Source of the DNA: an uncultured Verrucomicrobia subdivision 3 bacterium
GTDB taxonomy: Bacteria; Verrucomicrobiota; Verrucomicrobiia; Limisphaerales; UBA11358
Direction of reading: 5' to 3'
Assembly: GCA_903917705.1 (NCBI GenBank)
Contig: CAIXBQ010000147.1
Location: forward strand, 1 to 38,777
Length of the DNA stretch: 38,777 nucleotides
The notes below the pieces were generated by a model, which saw only the letters and a list, made by a program, of their open reading frames with translations, searched no databases and was not told the origin of the DNA. The stretch's first letter is position 1. The number at the start of each line of letters is the position of its first letter. A program made the position numbers and the translations under genes. Shown here piece by piece: positions 20,796-28,288 of this stretch.

Positions 20796-22427
20796 ATGGA
20801 AAACAGCCCCCTGAAAATTCTGCTGATCAGCGCTGACGAAGCGTTCGCGCACGTCGTGGTGGAGCTGCTGGGCCGGACCGCGCTCGCCGAGGTGACCGTG
20901 GAGCCGGCCGCCGACGCCGGCCTGGCCATGGCCTCCACGGTCAATTTCAACGCCGTCCTGTTCGAGATTCCGACGGCCAACTCCGCCGCCCTGTTTCAGA
21001 TCACCTCCCTCACCGCGCGCGCGCCGAGCCTGCCCGTCGTCGTCGTCGGGCCGGGCGAGGACGTGACCTTTCTGGCCGAGGTCGTGTTCAGCGGCGCGCA
21101 GGATTATGTGGGCCGGGAAAAGCTCGAGGCCCAGACCCTGTGGCACGCCATCCATTGTTCCATCGCCCGGCAGCAGGAGCGGCTGGCGCTGGTGGATGAA
21201 AAGGAGAATTACTACGGCATCTTCGACCATCTGGTGGAAGGCATCTTCCGCACCACCACCGGCGGGCATTATCTGCTGGCCAACATCGCCCTCGCCCGGA
21301 TTTACGGCTACGACTCGCCCGTGGAGCTGATGGCCAGCATCAAGGACATCGCCAACCGCCTGTATGTCGAGCACGGCCGCCGCGAGGAATTTGTCCGGCT
21401 CATGCAGGAGAACGACACCCTGAGCGGGTTCGAATCCAAGATTTACCGCAAGGACGGCACCATCATCTGGATCGCCGAGAACTGCCGCGCCGTCCGCGAC
21501 GGCCAGGGCCGGCTGCTCTACTACGAGGGCACCGTCGAGGACATCACCGACCGCAAGCGCGCCGAGGAGCAGATCCGCCGCGCCACCGGCGAACTATCCC
21601 GCAGCCGCGAGGAGCTCCGCACCAAGAACGCCGTCATGGAGGAAAACCTCCGGACCGCCCGCGAAATCCAGCTCACCATGCTGCCGCAGTCGTATCCGTG
21701 CTTCCCGCCCGGCGCGACGCTGGAGGCCAGCGCCTTTCAATTCGTCCACCGCTACGAGCCCGCCGAATCCGTCAGCGGCGACTTCTTCAGCGTCACCGCC
21801 CTGTCCGACACCGAGGTCGGCGTGTTCATCTGCGACGTCACCGGCCACGGCGTGCGCGCCGCCCTTGTCACCGCCATGATCCGCGCCCTGGCCGAGGAGC
21901 TCAAGCCGCTCGCCCGCGACCCCGGCGATTTCCTGCGCAAGCTCAACTACGACCTCTGCTGCATCCTCAAGAACACCGGCTCGCCCATGCTCACCACCGC
22001 GTTTTACGCCGTGGCCGACTGCCGCACCGGCGTGCTGCGCTACGCCAATGCCGGCCATCCCAAGCCGCTGCTCATCCGGCGCGCCGCCGGCCGCATCGAC
22101 CCCCTCGTCAACGCCTCCGGCCGCAGCCAGCCCGCGCTGGGCCTGTTCGAAGACCCGCCGTATGCCACCAGCGAGACCATCCTGGCGCGGGGCGATTTCC
22201 TGATGCTATTCACCGACGGGCTGTATGAGGTGCAGGGGCAGGACGAGGAGCTTTACTCGCAGGAGCGGCTGATGCTGGATGTGAAAACGCTGCTGCCCAA
22301 TCCGCCCGGCGTGCTGTTCGACGAACTGCTCCGGGTCATCCGCGGCTTCGCCTTCGACGGTGAATTTGACGACGACGTTTGTCTGGTGGGCATGGACTAT
22401 CAGGGGATGCCGCCGATGAAATCCTGA
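20796..22427 (+). CDS. pseudo-receiver / PAS / PP2C-type (RsbU-like) phosphatase
   Basis: A 543-aa cytoplasmic signalling protein. Residues 1-125 look like a response-regulator receiver: MENSPLKILLISADE starts strand 1 and its acidic pair, and SGAQDYVG is a late receiver motif. The phospho-acceptor position appears to be Glu57 (VLFEIP), and the usual Thr and Lys are Gly85 and Arg107. Residues about 136-255 are a PAS/PAC domain (YYGIFDHLVEGIFRT, RKDGTIIWIAENCRAV, GTVEDITDRK). A coiled coil follows (about 255-300). The C-terminal PP2C/SpoIIE phosphatase has SVSGDFFSV, FICDVTGHGVRAALV, YANAGHPKPLL, LFTDGLYEV and FDDDVCLV with its metal-binding aspartates. RsbU-like enzymes dephosphorylate anti-anti-sigma factors, but no STAS or kinase partner is nearby. 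The start at 20796 is preferred over the 15-residue longer form. Confidence 0.9.
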   Translation: MENSPLKILLISADEAFAHVVVELLGRTALAEVTVEPAADAGLAMASTVNFNAVLFEIPTANSAALFQITSLTARAPSLPVVVVGPGEDVTFLAEVVFSGAQDYVGREKLEAQTLWHAIHCSIARQQERLALVDEKENYYGIFDHLVEGIFRTTTGGHYLLANIALARIYGYDSPVELMASIKDIANRLYVEHGRREEFVRLMQENDTLSGFESKIYRKDGTIIWIAENCRAVRDGQGRLLYYEGTVEDITDRKRAEEQIRRATGELSRSREELRTKNAVMEENLRTAREIQLTMLPQSYPCFPPGATLEASAFQFVHRYEPAESVSGDFFSVTALSDTEVGVFICDVTGHGVRAALVTAMIRALAEELKPLARDPGDFLRKLNYDLCCILKNTGSPMLTTAFYAVADCRTGVLRYANAGHPKPLLIRRAAGRIDPLVNASGRSQPALGLFEDPPYATSETILARGDFLMLFTDGLYEVQGQDEELYSQERLMLDVKTLLPNPPGVLFDELLRVIRGFAFDGEFDDDVCLVGMDYQGMPPMKS

Positions 22428-22459
22428 AACCGTGGGCCGCCCGCCCGCCGCGACGGTTT
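22427..22459 (+). terminator. possible terminator hairpin
   Basis: AAACCGT (22427-22433) pairs with ACGGTTT (22453-22459) around a very GC-rich loop that can itself pair. It begins inside the stop codon of the PP2C phosphatase gene. The T-run is short, so efficiency is uncertain. Confidence 0.4.
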
Positions 22460-22519
22460 GAGTTTGGGAAAGTCGCTAGGGAACCGTGCAACCTATTCTA
22501 TTATTAGGCCATTGCGTCG

Positions 22520-22862
22520 TCATATGGGAAACCTCGTCTGCAAAAACTGCTCAACAAACTGGACTGCCGAAATACCAGACTGCCTATCGAAACCTTTAGC
22601 CGTCTCTTGCTTCCACTCGTCTAGGAGAGCTGTGACCGTGAATCGGTGAACTCTCAACAGTGACATAGCAATCTCGACCATCGGTAAAAAATCTTACGGC
22701 CTCGTCATTCTTATGTGCCACAAGCTGCCAACAACCAAAGAACGCATATTGGGCGTTAAGCGAAGCGACGACAATATCACGCTCGGCCAAACGGTCGGCA
22801 AGCGCTGATAACTCTCTGATAAACTTCGCTGCATCTTGGGCGGAACTATCCATAAATGGCAT
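22520..22862 (-). pseudogene. frameshifted small gene, unknown family
   Basis: Two overlapping minus-strand frames look like halves of one gene. The first starts at 22862 (MPFMDSSAQDAAKFIREL) and reads protein-like text through FFGCWQLVAHKNDEAVRF and DGRDCYVTVESSP before degenerating to a stop at 22596. The second, in another frame from about 22666 to the stop at 22520, carries a credible C-terminal part: RFTVTALLDEWKQETAKGF, then SAVQFVEQFLQTRFP. Joined near 22640-22660 they would give roughly 110-120 residues. The alternative is two overlapping short genes or a sequencing error. The segment is visibly AT-richer than its neighbours, which suggests acquired DNA. The family was not identified; the sequence reminds one of small immunity-type proteins, but that is a guess. 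Confidence 0.5.
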
Positions 22863-22970
22863 AACTAATAATGGACGGCGCGTGTTGCAGCCGAACCGGT
22901 TTCATGTTTTGACTCTATTTATGAATGAAGTCTCTGTCCATTCGGATTTTGAGACCGAAAAGGGCTTGGC

Positions 22971-23053
22971 TGGTGGGGCGAGCGTCCCCGCGAGCCGCGC
23001 CGTGCGGCGGGCCACCATGGGGAAACCGGCTCGCGGGTACGCTCGCCCCACCA
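22971..23053. repeat. REP-like element with 27-bp inverted arms
   Basis: The left arm (22971-22997, starting TGGTGGGGCGAGCG) matches the reverse complement of the right arm (23027-23053) at 26 of 27 positions. The 29-bp interior has its own short GC hairpin. Length and structure resemble REP/BIME palindromic elements or a tiny MITE. No transposase is near. Copy number elsewhere in the genome would decide. Confidence 0.8.
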
Positions 23054-23065
23054 TTTTAGGCGCCG

Positions 23066-23225
23066 GTCGTTTGCCCCGGCCGGGGTCCATTTGCCGTGGG
23101 GGGCGCTCATTTGCCGTCCGAAGGCGCTCATCTGCCGTGGGCGGCACCCATCCGCCCTGTACGGCACTCATATCCCGTGTACGGGACTCATCTGCCGTGG
23201 GCGGCAATTGATGGCCATGGGGGGC
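23066..23225. repeat. 20-bp-period tandem array with co-varying palindromic cores
   Basis: About eight units of 19-21 bp. Each has a linker like ACTCATCT or GCTCATTT and a 12-13-bp core. On the plus strand the cores are CCCCGGCCGGGG, GCCGTGGGGGGC, GCCGTCCGAAGGC, GCCGTGGGCGGC, GCCCTGTACGGC, CCCGTGTACGGG, GCCGTGGGCGGC and GCCATGGGGGGC. The first and last three bases of every core are complementary: GCC with GGC six times and CCC with GGG twice. It is not a CRISPR: units are too short and it is the core that varies. Confidence 0.8.
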
Positions 23226-23256
23226 GTTTGAGGTCAATCGGGCGGTTTGGAGGGGG

Positions 23257-23304
23257 CTTGAACCCGGCTGGCGGGGGTAAATCGGCCTTGCAGCCGGGTT
23301 CAAG
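23257..23304. repeat. 14-bp-arm inverted repeat
   Basis: CTTGAACCCGGCTG (23257-23270) and CAGCCGGGTTCAAG (23291-23304) are perfect inverted arms with a 20-bp interior. The left arm and the following bases resemble 37406-37427, suggesting a dispersed element. It lies just past the 3' end of the leftward gene at 23323, so it could also act as a terminator-like hairpin, but no T-run follows. Confidence 0.75.
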
Positions 23305-23322
23305 GTGCTTTGGCAGAGGAAT

Positions 23323-23928
23323 TTAGGGCGTCGGCGGGGTCTTGGGCTTGCGGGGTCTGGCAAAGTGGGCCTTCATGTAGTCCACATAGGTCTGGTAGCG
23401 GCCGCCGCGATTATTGGCCTTGGCGCAGGCGTAGATGTCGAGGATGGCATAAAGCAGGTCGCTGCGGAGGGCCAGCCGGGTGTCTTGAATGGCTTGGTTG
23501 GCGGCGGCGGAGGCATCGGCGGAAGCATCGAGCGGGGCGAAGAGGTCGCAGTCTTTGTTGAATTCTGCGAGGATGAAATCGGCGGGGAGGGCTTCAGGAA
23601 ATTGCGCGATGAAATCACGGGTCGGTTGGAGGATGCCCACGGTTTTGTCGCCCATGTGCGCCAGATGGGCGCGTTCGTCAGGGGGCAGGTTGAGGAGGAA
23701 GGGCATCTTGGCCCGGATGGTGGCATAGGCGGAGGTCACGTCCGTCAGGTCCTGAGCGGACATCGCAGCGCTGATTTTGTTGTTGTTCATATTGTTTGTG
23801 GTGTTGTTTTGTTGCGCCAAGGCCGCCATCACTTCTTCAACGGTGCCATTCCACCGAGCCCCTGCCATACCGTAGCGCAGGGGCTGGCCGTTGGGCAGAA
23901 TCATGTCGAAGCGGAGTGGTGTACCCAT
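23323..23928 (-). CDS. hypothetical protein, uncharacterised family
   Basis: No function recognised. From ATG 23928 (MGTPLRFDMILPNGQPLRYG) it is 201 aa. The first 40 residues contain a PNGQPLRYGMAGARW motif. A low-complexity Gln/Asn/Thr linker follows (QQNNTTNNMNNN, about residues 40-50). The rest is helical: AMSAQDLTDVTSAYATIRAK, MPFLLNLPPDERAHLAHMGD, and ALRSDLLYAILDIYACAKAN, with a basic, Pro-rich tail (RPRKPKTPPTP). The MPFLxxLxPxERxxLxxMGDK pattern is one I recall from unnamed proteins in several phyla. Starts at 24015 or at 23790 (MNNNKISAAMS, 155 aa) are also possible. The region is coding-like but sits between repeats. Confidence 0.65.
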   Translation of the reverse strand: MGTPLRFDMILPNGQPLRYGMAGARWNGTVEEVMAALAQQNNTTNNMNNNKISAAMSAQDLTDVTSAYATIRAKMPFLLNLPPDERAHLAHMGDKTVGILQPTRDFIAQFPEALPADFILAEFNKDCDLFAPLDASADASAAANQAIQDTRLALRSDLLYAILDIYACAKANNRGGRYQTYVDYMKAHFARPRKPKTPPTP

Positions 23929-24131
23929 GGTTTGTTGTTTTTGTTTGGTCTGTTTTTTTGTTTCTGGATGGCGGCCGCGAGCCAAAAGGCTTTGGGCGTT
24001 GTCATCAATCACCATGCGCCGGGGCGCATGTCAATGACCATACGCCGGTGAAAGCAGTTAATACCGCAGGGCACAATGAAGATTACCAATCGGAATGAGC
24101 GCGCGGCCGGGCGCGGCGGCTGAAAACAAAA

Positions 24132-24160
24132 CCGCCCGGACGGCGGAGCCATCCGGGCGG
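24132..24160 (-). terminator. intrinsic terminator downstream of typA
   Basis: CCGCCCGGA (24132-24140) and TCCGGGCGG (24152-24160) form a perfect 9-bp stem with an 11-nt loop. On the minus strand it is followed by a TTTTGTTTTC tract, as expected for terminating typA. Confidence 0.85.
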
Positions 24161-24179
24161 GGTGAAATCGGCGGGGAAT

Positions 24180-26015
24180 TTATTCGGTGATGAACTTGAT
24201 GACGCGGGATTTCTCGCCGCGCTTGCGCTTGGTTTCGTCGAGCTCTTTCTTGCGGAGGCGCAGGTTCTTGGGGGTGGCTTCCACGTATTCGTCCACGTCG
24301 ATGTATTCGAGGGCGCGCTCGAGGGAGAGCTTGAGGGGCGGCGCGAGCTGGATGCCTTTGCCGTCGCCCTGGGAACGCATGTTGGTGAGGCGCTTTTCCT
24401 TCACGGGGTTCACGGGGATGTCGTTCTCGCGGGCGTTTTCGCCGACGATCATGCCGACGTAAATGGCGTCGCCGGCCTCGACCATGAGGCGGCCGCGTTC
24501 CTGGACCATGTTGAGGGCGTAGTTGGTGGCTTCGCCGTTGTCCATGCTGACGAGGGAGCCGTTCTTGCGGGCGGCGATCTCGCCGCAGTCGGGGCCGTAT
24601 TCGTGGAAGAGATGGCTCATCACGCCCATGCCCTTGGTGGAGTTGACGAGGTCGGTCTCAAAGCCGATGAGGCCGCGCATGGGCACGAGGGCCTCGACGG
24701 AGACCTGGTTGCCGACGTGGTTCATGTTGGTGATCTGCGCCTTGCGGCCGGACAGATTTTCCATGATGTTGCCGAGGCAGTCGTTGGGGATTTCCACGAA
24801 CAGCTTTTCAATGGGCTCGAGGGCGTTGCCGTCCTTGTCCTTTTTCCACAGCACTTCGGGGCGGGAGACGAGGACTTCGTGGCCTTCGCGGCGCATCTGC
24901 TCGACGAGAATGGCGATCTGCATTTCGCCGCGGCCGCTGACGGCGAAGATCTTCGGGTCGGAGGTCTGCGCGATGCGGAGGGCGACGTTGGTGCGGATTT
25001 CCTTCACGAGGCGGTCCCAGATGTGGCGGGCGGTGACGAGCTTGCCGTCCTGGCCGGCGAGCGGGCCGTCGTTGACGGCGAATTCCATCTGGATGGTCGG
25101 CGGATCAATCGGGATGTAGGGCAGGGTGGCGCGCAGTTCGCTGTCGCAAATGGTCTCGCCGATGAACACTTCCTCGAAACCGCAGATGCCCACGATGTCG
25201 CCGGCGTGCGCTTCCTGGATCTCAATGCGCTTCATGCCCTCGAAATGATAGAGCATGGTGATCTTGTTCTTGGTGATCCTGCCGTTGCCGTGGCGGCAGA
25301 TGGCGGGGTCGCCGACTTTCACTTTGCCTTCGTAAATCTTGCCGAAGGCGATACGGCCGAGGTAGTCGGAGTAATCGAGGTTCGCGACGAGGAGCTGGAA
25401 GCCGTCGCCGGCCTTGGCGCGCGGCGGCGGGATGTGCTTCACGATGGCGTCGAACAGCGGTTCCATGGTGCCGGTGACGTGCTCGAGTTCGGTCTTGGCG
25501 TAGCCTTCCTTGGCGGAGGCGTAGATGAAAGGGAAGTCGAGCTGCTCATCGGTCGCGTTGAGCGACATGAAGAGTTCGAACACCTGGTCGAGGACCTTCT
25601 TGGGATTGGCGTTCTCGCGGTCGATCTTGTTGATGACGACGATGGGCTTGGCGCCGGCTTCGAGGGCCTTGCGGAGCACGAAGCGGGTCTGCGCCTGCGG
25701 GCCTTCGGCGCTGTCCACCACGAGCAGCACGCCGTCGATCATGTTCATGATGCGCTCCACTTCGCCGCCGAAATCGGCGTGGCCGGGAGTGTCGACGATG
25801 TTGATGTGGTAGTTCTTGTATTTAAAGGCGGCATTCTTGGCGCGGATGGTGATGCCCTTTTCCTTTTCGAGGTCCATCGAGTCCATCAGGCGTTCCTCGG
25901 ACGATTCGTGCTGGTTGGCGCGGAAGGTGCCGGACTGCTTCAGGAGACAGTCCACGAGGGTGGTCTTGCCATGATCAACGTGCGCGATAATGGCGATGTT
26001 GCGGATGTGTTGCAT
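24180..26015 (-). CDS. typA: ribosome-associated GTPase TypA/BipA
   Basis: Translational GTPase that binds the ribosome and helps large-subunit assembly under stress or cold. From ATG 26015 ([19 protein letters not shown]) it is 611 aa, close to the 607 of E. coli. G-motifs are canonical: AHVDHGKTT (G1), [15 protein letters not shown] (G3), NKIDRENA (G4). The EF-G-like domains III and V show [39 protein letters not shown] and the typical C-terminal region ending [19 protein letters not shown]. An in-frame TTG at 26046-26048 would add 11 residues; the ATG fits the family better. No Shine-Dalgarno is visible. It is a single-gene unit ended by the terminator at 24132. Confidence 0.97.
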   Translation of the reverse strand: MQHIRNIAIIAHVDHGKTTLVDCLLKQSGTFRANQHESSEERLMDSMDLEKEKGITIRAKNAAFKYKNYHINIVDTPGHADFGGEVERIMNMIDGVLLVVDSAEGPQAQTRFVLRKALEAGAKPIVVINKIDRENANPKKVLDQVFELFMSLNATDEQLDFPFIYASAKEGYAKTELEHVTGTMEPLFDAIVKHIPPPRAKAGDGFQLLVANLDYSDYLGRIAFGKIYEGKVKVGDPAICRHGNGRITKNKITMLYHFEGMKRIEIQEAHAGDIVGICGFEEVFIGETICDSELRATLPYIPIDPPTIQMEFAVNDGPLAGQDGKLVTARHIWDRLVKEIRTNVALRIAQTSDPKIFAVSGRGEMQIAILVEQMRREGHEVLVSRPEVLWKKDKDGNALEPIEKLFVEIPNDCLGNIMENLSGRKAQITNMNHVGNQVSVEALVPMRGLIGFETDLVNSTKGMGVMSHLFHEYGPDCGEIAARKNGSLVSMDNGEATNYALNMVQERGRLMVEAGDAIYVGMIVGENARENDIPVNPVKEKRLTNMRSQGDGKGIQLAPPLKLSLERALEYIDVDEYVEATPKNLRLRKKELDETKRKRGEKSRVIKFITE

Positions 26016-26118
26016 ATCGTAAATAACCGGATTCGTCACGTCGCTCAATATACCAGACGCGACAAGGGGCGCGAACGGGAAAGCGGCGGAATTGCCGGGT
26101 TGCGTATAATGGAGATTT

Positions 26119-26184
26119 ATGCCGAAAGGTCAAGCCAAGCGTGCAACAAAATTGGCACGCCGGACGCCCGGTTGGCCGGCCTGA
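26119..26184 (+). CDS. possible tiny basic peptide
   Basis: A 21-codon frame, MPKGQAKRATKLARRTPGWP plus Ala, lies in the gap between typA and manC on the opposite strand. It is preceded directly by TATAAT (26105-26110) and by GGAG (26111-26114), four bases before the ATG. The peptide is strongly basic, somewhat like very small ribosome-associated peptides, but no homology can be claimed. TATAAT this close would give an almost leaderless transcript that loses the GGAG, so the two signals compete. Low confidence. Confidence 0.2.
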   Translation: MPKGQAKRATKLARRTPGWPA

Positions 26185-26199
26185 TCGGGGGGGTTCCGG

Positions 26200-27339
26200 C
26201 TACACCAGTTTCTTCAGTCGCGGATCCTCGGCGAGCTTCTTGACGAGCTCCTTGATCTTCTGCGCCTGCGATTTGTGGGCGAGCAGAACGGCGTCGTCGG
26301 TTTGCACAAGGATGGAATCGCGCAGGCCCACCACGGCAATAGGGGTGCGGCGGCCCGGGCTGCGCGCGTCGTAGATGATGTTGCGCGCGGCGTCCACGTG
26401 GATGAAATCCGCCACGGCGGCGTTGCCTTCGGCGTCCTGCTTGACGTGCCGGGCGAGCGCCGGCCAGGCGCCGAGGTCGTCCCATTCAAACGCGCCGTCG
26501 GCCACGATGACGTTCTGGGCCTTTTCCATCAGCGCAAAATCGATCGAGATCTTCTTTATCACCGGATATTCCTTTGCCAGCACTTTCGCGAGCTTGGCGG
26601 GCTGGCCGGCCACCTTGAACCAGCGCTGGCAGGCGGCGAACATTTCCGGCTGATGATGCTCCAGGCCGTTGGTGATGGTGACGAAGCTCCAGACAAACAT
26701 GCCGGCATTCCAGCGGTATTGCTCGCTGTTGACATATTCGATGGCCTTCTCGAGATTCGGCTTCTCCACGAACTGTTCGGCCTTGTAGAAAATCGTCTTG
26801 GTTTCCTTGGCGCCGGGCGGCGTCGGCAATTCCGGGCCGGTGCGAATGTAGCCGTAGCCGGTCGCCGGCTCGGTCGGCTTGATGCCGATGGTGACAATCG
26901 CCTGGCCGCGCGCGGCCAGGTCAAACGCATCCCCCAGCACGCGCTGGAACTTCTTCTCGTCGGGAATGACATGGTCGGCGGGCAGCACGGCCATGACGCC
27001 GGTGGTGGAGCGCGCGCCCACCAGGGCCGCGCCGAGGGTGACGGCGGCGCAGGTGTCGCGGCCCATCGGCTCGGCCACCACGTTGTCCTTGGGCAATTTC
27101 GGCAGCTGCTTGCGCACGGCGGCGGCCTGGGCGGCATTGGTGATGATGAAAATGTTTTTCATCGGCACCAGCGGCAGCACGCGGTCCACGGCCTGCTGGA
27201 GAAAGGAGCGCTTGCCCAGGAGCGTGAGCAGTTGCTTGGGCATGGTTTCGCGGCTCAGCGGCCAGAAACGCTCGCCGCGCCCGCCGGCCATGATGATGAC
27301 GAAACGATCCCGGATGTCGGTTTTGGTTTTAGTGCTCAT
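26200..27339 (-). CDS. manC: mannose-1-phosphate guanylyltransferase
   Basis: Transfers GMP from GTP to mannose-1-phosphate to give GDP-mannose for surface polysaccharides. The 379-aa protein has the nucleotidyltransferase signature GGRGERFWPLSRETMPKQ near residue 20, AEPMGRDTCAAV, the PADHVIPDEKKF loop, TGYGYIRTG, FVEKPNLEKAIEYV and WNAGMFVW, and then FEWDDLGAWPAL. It lacks the C-terminal phosphomannose isomerase domain of 470-aa bifunctional enzymes, so it is the monofunctional type. The start at 27339 is 3 bp after the trpA stop (TGA-TTT-ATG), indicating co-transcription and coupling with trpA. No other mannose or polysaccharide gene is in the window. Confidence 0.93.
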   Translation of the reverse strand: MSTKTKTDIRDRFVIIMAGGRGERFWPLSRETMPKQLLTLLGKRSFLQQAVDRVLPLVPMKNIFIITNAAQAAAVRKQLPKLPKDNVVAEPMGRDTCAAVTLGAALVGARSTTGVMAVLPADHVIPDEKKFQRVLGDAFDLAARGQAIVTIGIKPTEPATGYGYIRTGPELPTPPGAKETKTIFYKAEQFVEKPNLEKAIEYVNSEQYRWNAGMFVWSFVTITNGLEHHQPEMFAACQRWFKVAGQPAKLAKVLAKEYPVIKKISIDFALMEKAQNVIVADGAFEWDDLGAWPALARHVKQDAEGNAAVADFIHVDAARNIIYDARSPGRRTPIAVVGLRDSILVQTDDAVLLAHKSQAQKIKELVKKLAEDPRLKKLV

Positions 27340-27342
27340 AAA

Positions 27343-28143
27343 TCAAATGGTTTTCACCGCGTCGCCGAGCGACTTCACGAAGGCGCCGACCTTGGCGACG
27401 AGGTCCGGCGATTTTCCATGTTCGGCAATCTGATTCACAATGGCGCTGCCGACCACGCAGCCGTCCGCCTCGGCCGCGACCGCCTTGGCCTGCGCCGGAT
27501 TGGAAATGCCAAAACCCACGGCGATGGGCAAATTTGTGTGCACGCGGATTTTGGCGATCTGCGAGGCGAGATTTGACGCGATGCTGGTCTGCATGCCGGT
27601 GACGCCTTCGCGCGAGATGTAATAAATGAAGCCGCTGCCGCGTTTGACGATGAGTGCCATGCGGTCTTCCGGCGTGGTGGGCGCCACGAGATAAATATGA
27701 CAGAGGCCGGCCGCCTTCATCAGGGCCTCGTAGTTGTCGGATTCTTCCGGCGGCAGATCCAGCACGAGCAACCCGTCCACGCCCGCTTGCGCGGCGGCGG
27801 CGATGAATGGTTCCAGGCCGACCTTGTGGATGAGGTTGAAATAGATGTAGAGGACGATGGGAATCCGGGATTGCTGGCGGATGGCGGCAATTGTTTCCAA
27901 AAGCTTCGGCGGCGTGGTGCCGGATTCCAATCCGCGCTGCGCGGCGAGCTGGTTGACCAGCCCGTCGGCCAGCGGATCGGAGAAGGGCACTCCAAGTTCC
28001 AGCACGTCCACGCCGGCCTTGTCGAAAGCCAGGGCCAGTTCGCGCGTGGCGGCCAGGTTCGGGTCACCCGCGCCGGCATAGACGACGAAAGCTTTTTTAC
28101 CGGCCTGCCGGAGCCGGGCGAACGTCTCGACGATGCGGTTCAT
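27343..28143 (-). CDS. trpA: tryptophan synthase alpha chain
   Basis: Cleaves indole-3-glycerol phosphate to indole and glyceraldehyde-3-phosphate, normally within a complex with TrpB. The 266-aa TIM barrel shows the N-terminal [27 protein letters not shown] (usually TAGDP), the catalytic Glu in [14 protein letters not shown] together with the conserved Asp of the same motif, [22 protein letters not shown], then [10 protein letters not shown] and the phosphate-binding [12 protein letters not shown] and VVGSAIVN. The start at 28143 is the family-like one; longer in-frame starts would run into the divergent asnS promoter region. No trpB or other trp gene is adjacent, and the downstream partner is manC. 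Confidence 0.95.
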   Translation of the reverse strand: MNRIVETFARLRQAGKKAFVVYAGAGDPNLAATRELALAFDKAGVDVLELGVPFSDPLADGLVNQLAAQRGLESGTTPPKLLETIAAIRQQSRIPIVLYIYFNLIHKVGLEPFIAAAAQAGVDGLLVLDLPPEESDNYEALMKAAGLCHIYLVAPTTPEDRMALIVKRGSGFIYYISREGVTGMQTSIASNLASQIAKIRVHTNLPIAVGFGISNPAQAKAVAAEADGCVVGSAIVNQIAEHGKSPDLVAKVGAFVKSLGDAVKTI

Positions 28144-28288
28144 GTGCTGCAAAGTTTCAAGTTTCAGCGGCAAGGTTTCAAGCGGATTGTGGGGGGTGGC
28201 GCGGGCCGCCCGGGTACGAACCCGCCGCCCGGCCTCAAGTTCTCCTTGCATAAATGGCCGGTTGGGGGACAAGATTTTGTAATTCATC

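Larger units (their letters stand above)
22863..23322. other. gene-free repeat island
   Basis: No gene is supported in this 460-bp stretch. It contains, in order, a 27-bp-arm inverted repeat (22971-23053), a 20-bp-period array (23066-23225) and a 14-bp-arm inverted repeat (23257-23304). Open frames exist on both strands but consist of the repeats read through. Confidence 0.75.

Noticed and set aside
23066-23225. CRISPR array
   Set aside because: Units are only about 20 bp with no separate spacers, the variable part is a palindromic core, and no cas gene is in the window.
24162-26243. 693-codon open frame antisense to typA
   Set aside because: Shadow of typA. The repetitive Gly/Val/Asp/His composition reflects codon bias of the real strand, and no motif is present.
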